In this document: piece after piece, positions 1 through 8,574 of the stretch
How the letters are laid out: the number at the start of each line of letters is the position of its first letter
How positions within the stretch are numbered: position 1 is the stretch's first letter
Position numbers and translations under genes: made by a program
Assembly (NCBI GenBank): GCA_900556675.1
Contig: USQE01000010.1
Location: forward strand, 1 to 15,499
Direction: 5' to 3'
Origin: an uncultured Collinsella sp.
Lineage (GTDB): Bacteria > Actinomycetota > Coriobacteriia > Coriobacteriales > Coriobacteriaceae
DNA length: 15,499 nucleotides
The notes under the pieces: model-generated
The model's database searches: none
Told to the model about the DNA's origin: nothing
Seen by the model: the letters and a program-made list of their open reading frames with translations, nothing else

Positions 1-47
1 GCCTCGCACAGGCGAGACCCCTTCGAGCGCAAAATCAAACGCGTCTG

Positions 48-2135
<2,088 letters not shown>

Positions 2136-2156
2136 ACGGAACTCCCTTCGTATCGG

Positions 2157-2175
2157 CACCGCGTGAGATGCGGTG
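2157..2175 (-). promoter_or_regulatory. Small hairpin in the glutamine synthetase leader
   Basis: Perfect 6-bp arms (CACCGC at 2157-2162, GCGGTG at 2170-2175) with a 7-nt loop lie just upstream of the Shine-Dalgarno of the glutamine synthetase gene. In mRNA it would be a short leader stem. It is too small to assign a role; a stability or translation effect is only a possibility. Confidence 0.3.
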
Positions 2176-2214
2176 TTGATTACTAACGAACGAGTCATAG
2201 CTTAGACTCGCCGT

Positions 2215-2252
2215 GTTTCCGCGACATTACCGTTATGTTGCTGTCGCGAAAC
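2215..2252. promoter_or_regulatory. Dyad upstream of glutamine synthetase, possible nitrogen-regulator operator
   Basis: An imperfect inverted repeat: GTTTCCGCGACA (2215-2226) and TGTCGCGAAAC (2242-2252), identical arms apart from one extra base, around a 15-nt centre. It sits about 80-115 nt upstream of the glutamine synthetase start, where an operator or promoter-proximal site would be expected. Inside it, ATTAC, GTTGC and GAAAC follow one another at 11-bp spacing (2226, 2237, 2248); this resembles the gTnAC-n6-GaAAc pattern known for actinobacterial GlnR, with a mismatch in the first half. The dyad is seen directly; the regulator is inference. Confidence 0.4.
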
Positions 2253-2340
2253 CAATCAATGAGGTTACCGCATCACAGCGGCGTTGCCGCCCTTAATGGC
2301 CAATCAACTGTATAAATTGCAGACCTCTCCCCATGATTTA

Positions 2341-2428
2341 AGGGTAGTCAATTTGGGGCGGGGCTTTCTTAACTGGTATTTCGCATCAAATACCATTCAA
2401 TATAGCCCCATCTTAGATTGACTACCCT
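2341..2428. repeat. 88-bp nested inverted repeat between glutamine synthetase gene and metF
   Basis: Outer arms AGGGTAGTCAAT (2341-2352) and ATTGACTACCCT (2417-2428) are perfect 12-bp complements. Inside, TGGGGC (2354-2359, with a second GGGGC at 2360-2364) can pair with GCCCCA (2405-2410), and TGGTATTT (2374-2381) with AAATACCA (2388-2395) around a 6-nt loop. The three helices stack into one long hairpin on either strand. It is richer in A/T than the genes around it. It could be a small palindromic mobile element (MITE-like), or a structured leader RNA of metF. No known riboswitch signature (no B12 box, no SAM-I pattern) was recognised, and no clear target-site duplication is visible. Confidence 0.6.
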
Positions 2429-2562
2429 GTTATAGGAAATGCCGATAGCGAAGCATTTTCGATTGGTATCCCCAAATAGCGAGAGAAACTCCGCCTTAGC
2501 GCAGTGGTGCTGTAGAATCCTTGCAACAAAACATCGCACCCAGGCATCCAAAGGAGCACGAT

Positions 2563-3435
2563 ATGCGCGTCGACGAGGTTTTTAAGCAGGCAGCATCCCA
2601 GGGCACCGCACCCGTTTCGTTTGAGATGTTCCCGCCCAAGGGCGAGCTAACCCTCGACACGGCTCGCGAAGTGGCAGGCAATCTGTGCAAGCTTTCGCCG
2701 AGCTTTGTCTCGGTCACCTGCTCGGCCGGCGGCTCGGGTAACGGTGCCACCACCGCCCCCATCGCGCATATGATTTCGAGCGAATTCGATACGCCCTCGG
2801 TAGCGCATCTCACCTGCGTGGGCCGCACCCACGCCGACATCGCCGCCAAGATTGACGAGTATCGCACCGCCGGCGTTGAAAACATCCTGGCCCTGCGTGG
2901 TGATCTTCCCGCTGGCGCGACTGAGGACGACAAGCCCGCCTCGGACTACGCCTACGCCCGCGACCTCATCCCCGAGCTCGTCGACGCCGGCTTTTGTGTG
3001 GGCGCCGCAGCCTACCCCGAGGGCCACATTGCCTGCGAGGATCTCAACCTCTCGGTCGAGCACCTCAAGCAAAAGCAAGATGCCGGCGCAAGCTTCTTTG
3101 TGACACAGCTCTTCTTTGATAACGAGTGCTTCTATCGCTTCCGCGAGCTTGCCGACAAGGCCGGCATCACCGTGCCCATTACCGCGGGCATCATGCCGTT
3201 TATGGGCAAGTCGCAAATCAGCCGCATGGTCTTTATGTGCGGCGCGTCGCTGCCCTCCCCCGTCATCAAGATCCTCGCCAAGTACGAGAACGACCCCGAG
3301 AGCCTGCAGGCAGCCGGTGTAGATTATGCTGCTCGTCAGCTTTGCGACCTTAAGGAGCACGGTGCCGACGGTCTGCACCTGTACACTATGAACCGTCCTG
3401 CAATCGCCGCGACCATTATGGAGCGCCTGGGGTAA
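2563..3435 (+). CDS. metF: Methylenetetrahydrofolate reductase (MetF)
   Basis: Cytoplasmic FAD enzyme reducing 5,10-methylene-THF to 5-methyl-THF, the methyl donor for methionine synthase. The 290-aa product matches the bacterial MTHFR length. Visible motifs are FEMFPPK (residues 20-26), whose E21 corresponds to the catalytic Glu28 of E. coli MetF, NILALRGDLP (107-116) with D114 equivalent to E. coli Asp120, and the later blocks AAAYPEGH and FFVTQLFFD. The ATG at 2563 is preceded by AGGAG with a 6-nt spacer; the frame is open further upstream from a TTG at 2521 but those residues are not family-like. The stop and the next gene's start share one base (TAATG at 3433-3437), so it is the first gene of a coupled metF / activation protein / metH operon. 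The family match is very secure; the NAD(P)H or other electron donor cannot be read from the sequence. Confidence 0.96.
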   Translation: MRVDEVFKQAASQGTAPVSFEMFPPKGELTLDTAREVAGNLCKLSPSFVSVTCSAGGSGNGATTAPIAHMISSEFDTPSVAHLTCVGRTHADIAAKIDEYRTAGVENILALRGDLPAGATEDDKPASDYAYARDLIPELVDAGFCVGAAAYPEGHIACEDLNLSVEHLKQKQDAGASFFVTQLFFDNECFYRFRELADKAGITVPITAGIMPFMGKSQISRMVFMCGASLPSPVIKILAKYENDPESLQAAGVDYAARQLCDLKEHGADGLHLYTMNRPAIAATIMERLG

Positions 3436-4223
3436 TGGAAAAACCGCACGTCGATACAACCGTTGTTGAAGTGCCGGCCGACCTTGCGTCGCCGGCGCTT
3501 TACCGTATCGACGCCGCCCACCACCCTCGTGTCGACCGTGCCGAGATGCTGCGGTATCTGGGCTACGGCGGCCAGCAGATTGAGCCCGAGCTGTCACGAC
3601 GAATTGAGTTTGTGGTCGAGCGCCTAGAGCTGGATATCGAGCCCCGCGGCGTGCGACGCATGTTTGCCGTCGATGCCACGGGCGTTGACGAGCAGGGCGA
3701 GCCCTGCATCCGCTTGGTTGGCACCAATGTTGAGCTGCGGGGTCGTGATATCTATCGCCACCTTAAGGACGCCCGTCTGGCGGCGCTCATGGCATGTACC
3801 CTCGGGATGTCTGCCGAACGCCGTCTGCGAACCACCGGAACCCAGCAACCCCTGGAAGGCGCCGTGCTCGACGCCGCATGCTCTGCCTATGTAGAAGCAG
3901 CCGTCGAGCAGATGGACCAGCAGGTCAAGGCTGCGGCCGCTGCACACGGGCTCGCCGGCAACTGGCGCTTCAGTCCCGGCTATGGCGACTGCCCGCTCTC
4001 TGCCCAGCGCTCGATCGTGGATGCACTCAACGCCACGCGCCTCATTGGACTTACCGTCACCCCCACCAGCCTGCTCATGCCCACCAAGAGCGTGACCGCG
4101 GTGATCGGCCTGTTTGACGGCGAAGTCCACGACGCCCAGAGTCGCCCCACCTGCAATATCTGCCGCATGCGTGAGCACTGCCGCTTCCGCGCCGCCCACA
4201 CCACCTGCTATTCCAGCCATTAG
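3435..4223 (+). CDS. Stand-alone methionine synthase activation-domain protein (Met_synt_B12 type)
   Basis: 262-aa protein resembling the C-terminal reactivation domain of B12-dependent methionine synthase, which binds S-adenosylmethionine and supports reductive methylation of inactive cob(II)alamin. The key RxxxGY motif is present as RFSPGY (residues 178-183), followed by CPLSAQ; the segment TPTSLLMPTKSVTAVIGL (209-226) aligns with the family's second conserved block. The downstream metH ends at its cobalamin domain, so this protein supplies the missing module, as known for the split methionine synthase of Thermotoga maritima. It starts on the last base of the metF stop, implying translational coupling, and its own TAG stop overlaps the AGGAG of metH. 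A C-terminal cysteine cluster (C240, C243, C249, C258) is not part of the E. coli domain and may bind a metal. Function is inferred from motif plus context, with high confidence. Confidence 0.9.
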   Translation: MEKPHVDTTVVEVPADLASPALYRIDAAHHPRVDRAEMLRYLGYGGQQIEPELSRRIEFVVERLELDIEPRGVRRMFAVDATGVDEQGEPCIRLVGTNVELRGRDIYRHLKDARLAALMACTLGMSAERRLRTTGTQQPLEGAVLDAACSAYVEAAVEQMDQQVKAAAAAHGLAGNWRFSPGYGDCPLSAQRSIVDALNATRLIGLTVTPTSLLMPTKSVTAVIGLFDGEVHDAQSRPTCNICRMREHCRFRAAHTTCYSSH

Positions 4224-4233
4224 GAGCTCATTG

Positions 4234-6783
4234 ATGTTTACTCCGCTTATCACTCATGATCTGGACGGTGCCGCGCTGGCGGCACCTGTCAATGCTGCGC
4301 GCTGCAACGGTGCCGCGTACAAAACGCGCACGATCGACGACCTTCGCATTAAGGACGATCGCCTGCGCGCCGCCATCGAGGGCACGGAACACCTGCTGTT
4401 CGACGGCGGCATGGGCACCATGCTGCAGGCGGCCGGCATGAAGGCCGGCGCCCTGCCCGAGTTGCTCAACTTTGAGGAGCCCCAGGTCATTACCGATATT
4501 CAGCGTCAGTACGTCGAGGCCGGCTGTGACGTGATCACCGCCAACACCTTTGGCGCCAACGCCCACAAGCTCGACGGCGCCGCCACCGTGGCAGACGTCT
4601 TTGCTGCGGCAATCACCTGCGCCCGCGAGGCCGGCGCCCGCTACGTCGCCGGCGATATCGGCCCCATCGGGGCCCTGCTGCGCCCCCTGGGCACCCTCAG
4701 CTTTGACGAGGCCTACGACCTCTTTGCCGAGGAGGTGCGCGCCGGCGTCGATGCGGGTGTGGACCTCTTTATTATCGAGACTATGACCGACCTGGCCGAG
4801 ATCAAGGCCGCCGTCCTCGCCTGTCGCGAGAACTCCGACCTGCCCGTCTTTGCCACCATGACCTTTGAGGAAGACGGCCGCACCTTCTTGGGCACGAGCC
4901 CCGAGGTCGCCGCCATCACCCTCGACGCCATCGGCGCCGACGTCCTGGGCATCAACTGCAGCCAGGGCCCGGCTGAGCTCCGAGGACTCGCCACGCGCAT
5001 GCTCACCGTTACCGACAAGCCCATCATGGTGCAGGCCAACGCGGGACTGCCCCGCGTGGACGACAACGGCAATACCGTCTTTGACATCCAAGCCCCCGAG
5101 TACGCCGAGGCCGTCGCCGGCATGATCGCCGACGGTGTGAGCGTCGTCGGCGGCTGCTGCGGTACCACGCCCGCGCATATGGCGGCCTTGCGCACGCTTA
5201 TCGACAACCACACGCCCAGCCCGCGCCACCGCAAGCCCAGCATGTCGGTCACGAGCGCCCAGACGGTCGTGGACCTCCCCTGCGACGGCCACAAGATCGC
5301 CGTCATCGGCGAGCGCATCAATCCCACCGGCAAAAAGCGCCTGCAGCAGGCCCTGCGCGACGGCGACCTGGACTATGTCGTGAGTCAGGGCATCAGCCAG
5401 CAGGAGCAGGGCGCCGACATCCTGGACGTCAACGTGGGCTTGCCCGAGATCGACGAGGTCAAGATCATCCAACAGGCAACCGAACAGCTCCAAGGCTCCA
5501 CGCTGCTGCCGCTGCAGATCGACTCCACCGACCCCGCCGCCGTCGAGGCCGCCGTGCGCCGCTACGCCGGCAAGCCCATCATCAACTCGGTCAATGGCAA
5601 ACAGCAGATCATGGACGAGATCTTCCCCCTGGTCGCCCACTACGGCACCAACGTTGTCGGCCTCACGCTCGACGAAGGCGGCATCCCGGATACCGCCAAG
5701 GCACGCTATGCCATCGCCGAGCGCATCGTGGCCGAGGCCGCCCGCTATGGCATCGGCCCGGACCGCATCCTCATTGACTGCCTGGTCATGACCGCCTCGA
5801 CCAACCAGCGCCAGGCTGAGCAGATTCTACGTGCCATGTCTATGTGCAAGGAGCGTCTGGGCGTCAAATGTGCACTCGGCGTATCGAACATCAGCTTTGG
5901 CCTGCCCGCGCGGCCGCTGCTGGGCTCGGTCTTTTTGGCCGCCGCCTTTGGTGCAGGTCTGGATGCCCCCATCATGAACCCGGGTTCCAAGCGCTTTATG
6001 GATACCGTCTACAGCTATCGCGTCCTGAGCGTTGAGGACGAGGGCTCGACCGGATACATCGAGCGCTACGCCGGCTGGACCGATCCGTACAAGATCGCCG
6101 CGAACCCGGCGGCGGCTCAGGCAGTATCGACCGACACTGTGCCCGCTGCTGGCACCGACGGCAACGACGACCCCATCCGCCACATGGTCGTCTCGGGCCG
6201 CAAGGGCGAAATCGCGGCCGAGACCGAGCGTCTGCTGGCAGATCACGACGCCATGGACCTCATCAACAACCACTTTATCCCCGCCCTCGACGAGGTTGGC
6301 GTCCTCTTTGACCAGGGCAAGTTCTTCTTGCCGCAGCTCATGGCCTCGGCCGAGGCCGCGCGTGTGGGCTTCGACACCATCAAGCGCCTGATGCCCGCCG
6401 GCGAGATTGCCGACAAGGGCAAGATCTGCGTGGCCACCGTCAAGGGCGACATCCACGACATCGGCAAGAACATCGTCAAAATGCTGCTCGATAACTACGG
6501 CTATACCGTCTTTGACCTAGGCCGTGACGTCGACCCGCAGGAGGTGCTCAGGACCGTACAGGAGCGCGACATCAAGCTCGTCGGCCTCTCGGCGCTTATG
6601 ACCACCACGGTCGTCGCCATGGAGGAAACCATCAAGCTGCTTCATGCCGAGGTGCCGGGCGTCAAGATCATCGTGGGCGGCGCCGTGCTCACCCCCGAAT
6701 ACGCAAAGCAGATCGGCGCGGACTACTACGCCAAGGACGCCGCCGAGAGCGCACGCATCGCCGAAGAGGTCTTTGGGCAGTAA
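4234..6783 (+). CDS. metH: B12-dependent methionine synthase lacking the activation domain
   Basis: Transfers a methyl group from 5-methyl-THF via cobalamin to homocysteine, giving methionine and THF. The 849-aa product (E. coli MetH is about 1,227 aa) carries an N-terminal homocysteine/zinc domain (about 50-325) with Zn ligands C242 (NCSQGP) and C308/C309 (GGCCG), a pterin-binding domain (about 355-610; GERINPTG 359-366, DVNVGLPEID), a helical cap (about 645-725), and a cobalamin domain (about 728-849) with the DxHxxG motif GDIHDIG (738-744; H741 is the expected lower cobalt ligand). It stops there; the activation module is encoded by the preceding gene. ATG 4234 is preceded by AGGAG 7 nt upstream, inside the previous stop codon region. 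About 50 residues precede the usual start of the first domain (LLFDGGMGTML), a longer leader than typical. Assignment is secure. Confidence 0.96.
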   Translation: MFTPLITHDLDGAALAAPVNAARCNGAAYKTRTIDDLRIKDDRLRAAIEGTEHLLFDGGMGTMLQAAGMKAGALPELLNFEEPQVITDIQRQYVEAGCDVITANTFGANAHKLDGAATVADVFAAAITCAREAGARYVAGDIGPIGALLRPLGTLSFDEAYDLFAEEVRAGVDAGVDLFIIETMTDLAEIKAAVLACRENSDLPVFATMTFEEDGRTFLGTSPEVAAITLDAIGADVLGINCSQGPAELRGLATRMLTVTDKPIMVQANAGLPRVDDNGNTVFDIQAPEYAEAVAGMIADGVSVVGGCCGTTPAHMAALRTLIDNHTPSPRHRKPSMSVTSAQTVVDLPCDGHKIAVIGERINPTGKKRLQQALRDGDLDYVVSQGISQQEQGADILDVNVGLPEIDEVKIIQQATEQLQGSTLLPLQIDSTDPAAVEAAVRRYAGKPIINSVNGKQQIMDEIFPLVAHYGTNVVGLTLDEGGIPDTAKARYAIAERIVAEAARYGIGPDRILIDCLVMTASTNQRQAEQILRAMSMCKERLGVKCALGVSNISFGLPARPLLGSVFLAAAFGAGLDAPIMNPGSKRFMDTVYSYRVLSVEDEGSTGYIERYAGWTDPYKIAANPAAAQAVSTDTVPAAGTDGNDDPIRHMVVSGRKGEIAAETERLLADHDAMDLINNHFIPALDEVGVLFDQGKFFLPQLMASAEAARVGFDTIKRLMPAGEIADKGKICVATVKGDIHDIGKNIVKMLLDNYGYTVFDLGRDVDPQEVLRTVQERDIKLVGLSALMTTTVVAMEETIKLLHAEVPGVKIIVGGAVLTPEYAKQIGADYYAKDAAESARIAEEVFGQ

Positions 6784-6808
6784 CACAACGGAAACAACCG
6801 AGCACCAA

Positions 6809-6846
6809 AACGTGCCGCACGCGCCACTTGGCACGTGCGGCACGTT
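6809..6846. promoter_or_regulatory. 13-bp perfect hairpin between metH and the UPF0210 gene
   Basis: AACGTGCCGCACG (6809-6821) and CGTGCGGCACGTT (6834-6846) are perfect complements around a 12-nt loop, in the 108-bp gap after metH. There is no T-run on either side, so it is not a canonical intrinsic terminator. It may act as a Rho-independent-like pause, an mRNA 3'-end stabiliser or an operator; TAGAAT (6846-6851) just behind it could be a -10 element for the next gene, but no good -35 is visible. Confidence 0.5.
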
Positions 6847-6891
6847 AGAATAGACAAGACTATGCTCGTTTTGGCAGATAGGAGCGCAAGG

Positions 6892-8258
6892 ATGGCGATC
6901 ACGCCCGCAGAAATCGCGGAAACCCGCGGCATGGTTGAGGAGCAGAACCTCGACATCAGGACCATCACCATGGGTGTTTCGCTCATGGGTTGCGGCGACG
7001 AGAACCTCGACCGCATGTGCACGAAGATCTACGACCACGTGACGCACACGGCTGAGCACCTGGTCGAGACAGCCGAGAACCTTGAGCGCGAGTACGGTAT
7101 CCCCATCGTCAACAAGCGCGTCTCCGTCACCCCGGTGGCGCAGATCGCCGCGTGCTGCAAGAATGAGGACCTCACCCCCATCGCGCATGCCCTCGACCGC
7201 GCGGCCGAGACGCTCGGCATCGATTACCTGGGCGGCTTCTCCGCACTCGTCCAGAAGGGCATCGGCGACGCCGACCGCCGCGTCATCCAGTCCATCCCCC
7301 AGGCGCTCGCCACCACGAGCCGCGTCTGCTCCAGCGTCAACGTCGCCAGCCTGCGTGCCGGCATCAATATGGACGCCGTGCTTATGGCCGCCCAGACCAT
7401 CATCGATGCCGCCAAACTCACGGCCGACCAGGATTCCGTCGGCGCTTCCAAGTTTGTCTGCTTTGCCAATATGGTCGAGGACTCCCCGTTTATGGCGGGG
7501 GCGCCGTCCACGGCGGTGGCGAGGCCGACGCCGTCATCAACGTAGGCGTCTCGGGCCCCGGCGTTATGGCCGCAGCCCTGGAGACCCTGCCCGATTCCGC
7601 ATCGATGATGGAAGTCGCCGAGAAGATCAAGCAGACCGCCTTTAAGATCACCCGTGCCGGCGAGCTCATGAGCCGCGAGGCCGCCCGTCGCCTGGATGTC
7701 GAGAAGGGCATTGTCGACCTGTCGCTGGCTCCCACGCCCGCCATCGGCGACTCCGTCGCGCGTATCCTCGAGATCATCGGTGTTGGCACCTGCGGTGGCC
7801 CGGGCACGACCTGCGCACTCGCCATGCTCAACGATGCCGTCAAGAAGGGCGGCGTCATGGCCAGCTCCAGCGTGGGTGGCCTCTCGGGCGCCTTTATCCC
7901 CGTGTCCGAGGACGCCGGCATGATTGCCGCCGTCGAGGCCGGCGCGCTTTCGCTCGAGAAGCTCGAGGCCATGACCTGCGTGTGCTCCGTCGGCCTGGAC
8001 ATGATCGCCATCCCCGGCGACACCCCGGTCGAGACCATCGCCGGCATTATCGCCGACGAGATGGCCATCGGCGTCATCAACAATAAGACCACGGCCGTGC
8101 GCGTGATTCCCGCTATCGGCAAGGGCGTGGGCGACTGTGTCGAGTACGGCGGTCTGTTTGGCCGTGCGCCCATCATGCCGGTGAACCCCAACGCCGGCAC
8201 CGTGCTTGCCCACCGTGGCGGACGCTTCCCGGCGCCGCTGAACTCGCTCAAGAACTAG
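6892..8258 (+). pseudogene. UPF0210 / PFL family protein, frameshifted in a G-run
   Basis: Two reading frames together make one UPF0210 (DUF711, 'PFL family') protein: residues from 6892 to a premature TAG at 7545, then the +2 frame through 8258. The first part (217 codons) ends in a tail unlike the family ([14 protein letters not shown]), whereas the second frame, read from 7506, continues the expected [20 protein letters not shown]. The break lies in GCGGGGGCG (7495-7503). Removing two of the five Gs restores [14 protein letters not shown] and a 454-aa protein, matching my recollection of the family size. The ATG at 6892 has AGGAG 7 nt upstream. If the shift is real, the C-terminal part could only be made by frameshifting or by internal initiation (for example ATG 7566). 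The biochemical role of this conserved family is not established. It follows metH by 108 bp with a hairpin between. Sequencing error, a true mutation or phase variation are all possible; family identity is secure. Confidence 0.85.
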
Positions 8259-8275
8259 CTGAGGGGGACTGGCGA

Positions 8276-8409
8276 GGAGCCCCGGGGAGGGCAAATATAT
8301 AAGGTCGCCTGCTCGGACAGTCCTGACTCGCACGGAGAGCACATTAAGTGCTCTCCGGCTCGTGCGGAACTCGCGATCGACCTTATATATTTGCCCTCCC
8401 CGGGGCTCC
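8276..8409. repeat. 134-bp element bounded by perfect 32-bp inverted repeats
   Basis: The 32-bp arm at 8276-8307 is perfectly complementary to 8378-8409. Each arm has a GC-rich outer part containing CCCCGGGG and an AT-rich inner part (CAAATATATAAGG). The 70-nt centre holds a second hairpin, GGAGAGCAC (8334-8342) and GTGCTCTCC (8348-8356) around ATTAA, extended by CGCAC (8329-8333) pairing with GTGCG (8362-8366) across a bulge. No open reading frame of note is inside and no T-run follows either arm. The element fills the gap between the UPF0210 stop and the methyltransferase leader. It looks like a dispersed palindromic element (REP/MITE-like), or a very stable transcript 3' end; its copy number cannot be judged here. 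Confidence 0.8.
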
Positions 8410-8523
8410 CGCACAACGGGACCTCGGTTGAGTTCTATCCCGGTTGCAGTTGCTTCGCTCCTGCACTACATGGTCGATACGGCGGTTTGGCGTTGGATCG
8501 GTTCTTTCTGATATATGCTGGTT

Positions 8524-8555
8524 GCGGCTTCTCTTTTGGGAGGAGTCGCTTTTTT
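8524..8555 (+). terminator. Intrinsic terminator / possible attenuator directly before the methyltransferase gene
   Basis: GCGGCTTCTC (8524-8533) pairs with GAGGAGTCGC (8540-8549), 10 pairs including two G-T wobbles, with a 6-nt loop, followed by six Ts (8550-8555). The next gene's ribosome site (GAGGGGG, 8561-8567) begins only 6 nt later, so there is no room for a promoter between them. It therefore terminates transcription coming from upstream, or works as an attenuator in the methyltransferase leader. Confidence 0.6.
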
Positions 8556-8574
8556 GTTGTGAGGGGGATGGCCC

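Noticed and set aside
1..47. Terminator of the glutamine synthetase gene
   Set aside because: CTCGC (3-7) and GCGAG (12-16) could begin a stem downstream of the stop, but the window ends before a T-run could be seen, so it is not called.
2369..2551. 60-codon minus-strand open frame in the metF upstream region
   Set aside because: It starts inside the metF ribosome-site region and reads through the nested inverted repeat; no ribosome site or protein-like features.
2281..2562. A cobalamin or SAM riboswitch in the metF leader
   Set aside because: Expected from the operon content, but no B12-box-like sequence and no SAM-I core pattern could be found; only the unassigned inverted repeat is present.
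4228..5640. 470-codon minus-strand open frame opposite metH
   Set aside because: Same cause: complementary frame of a GC-rich gene, low-complexity G/V/D/H-rich translation, no ribosome site.
7224..8414. 396-codon minus-strand open frame opposite the UPF0210 gene
   Set aside because: Antisense shadow of a recognised family with repetitive G/D/A-rich translation; it also runs into the inverted-repeat element.
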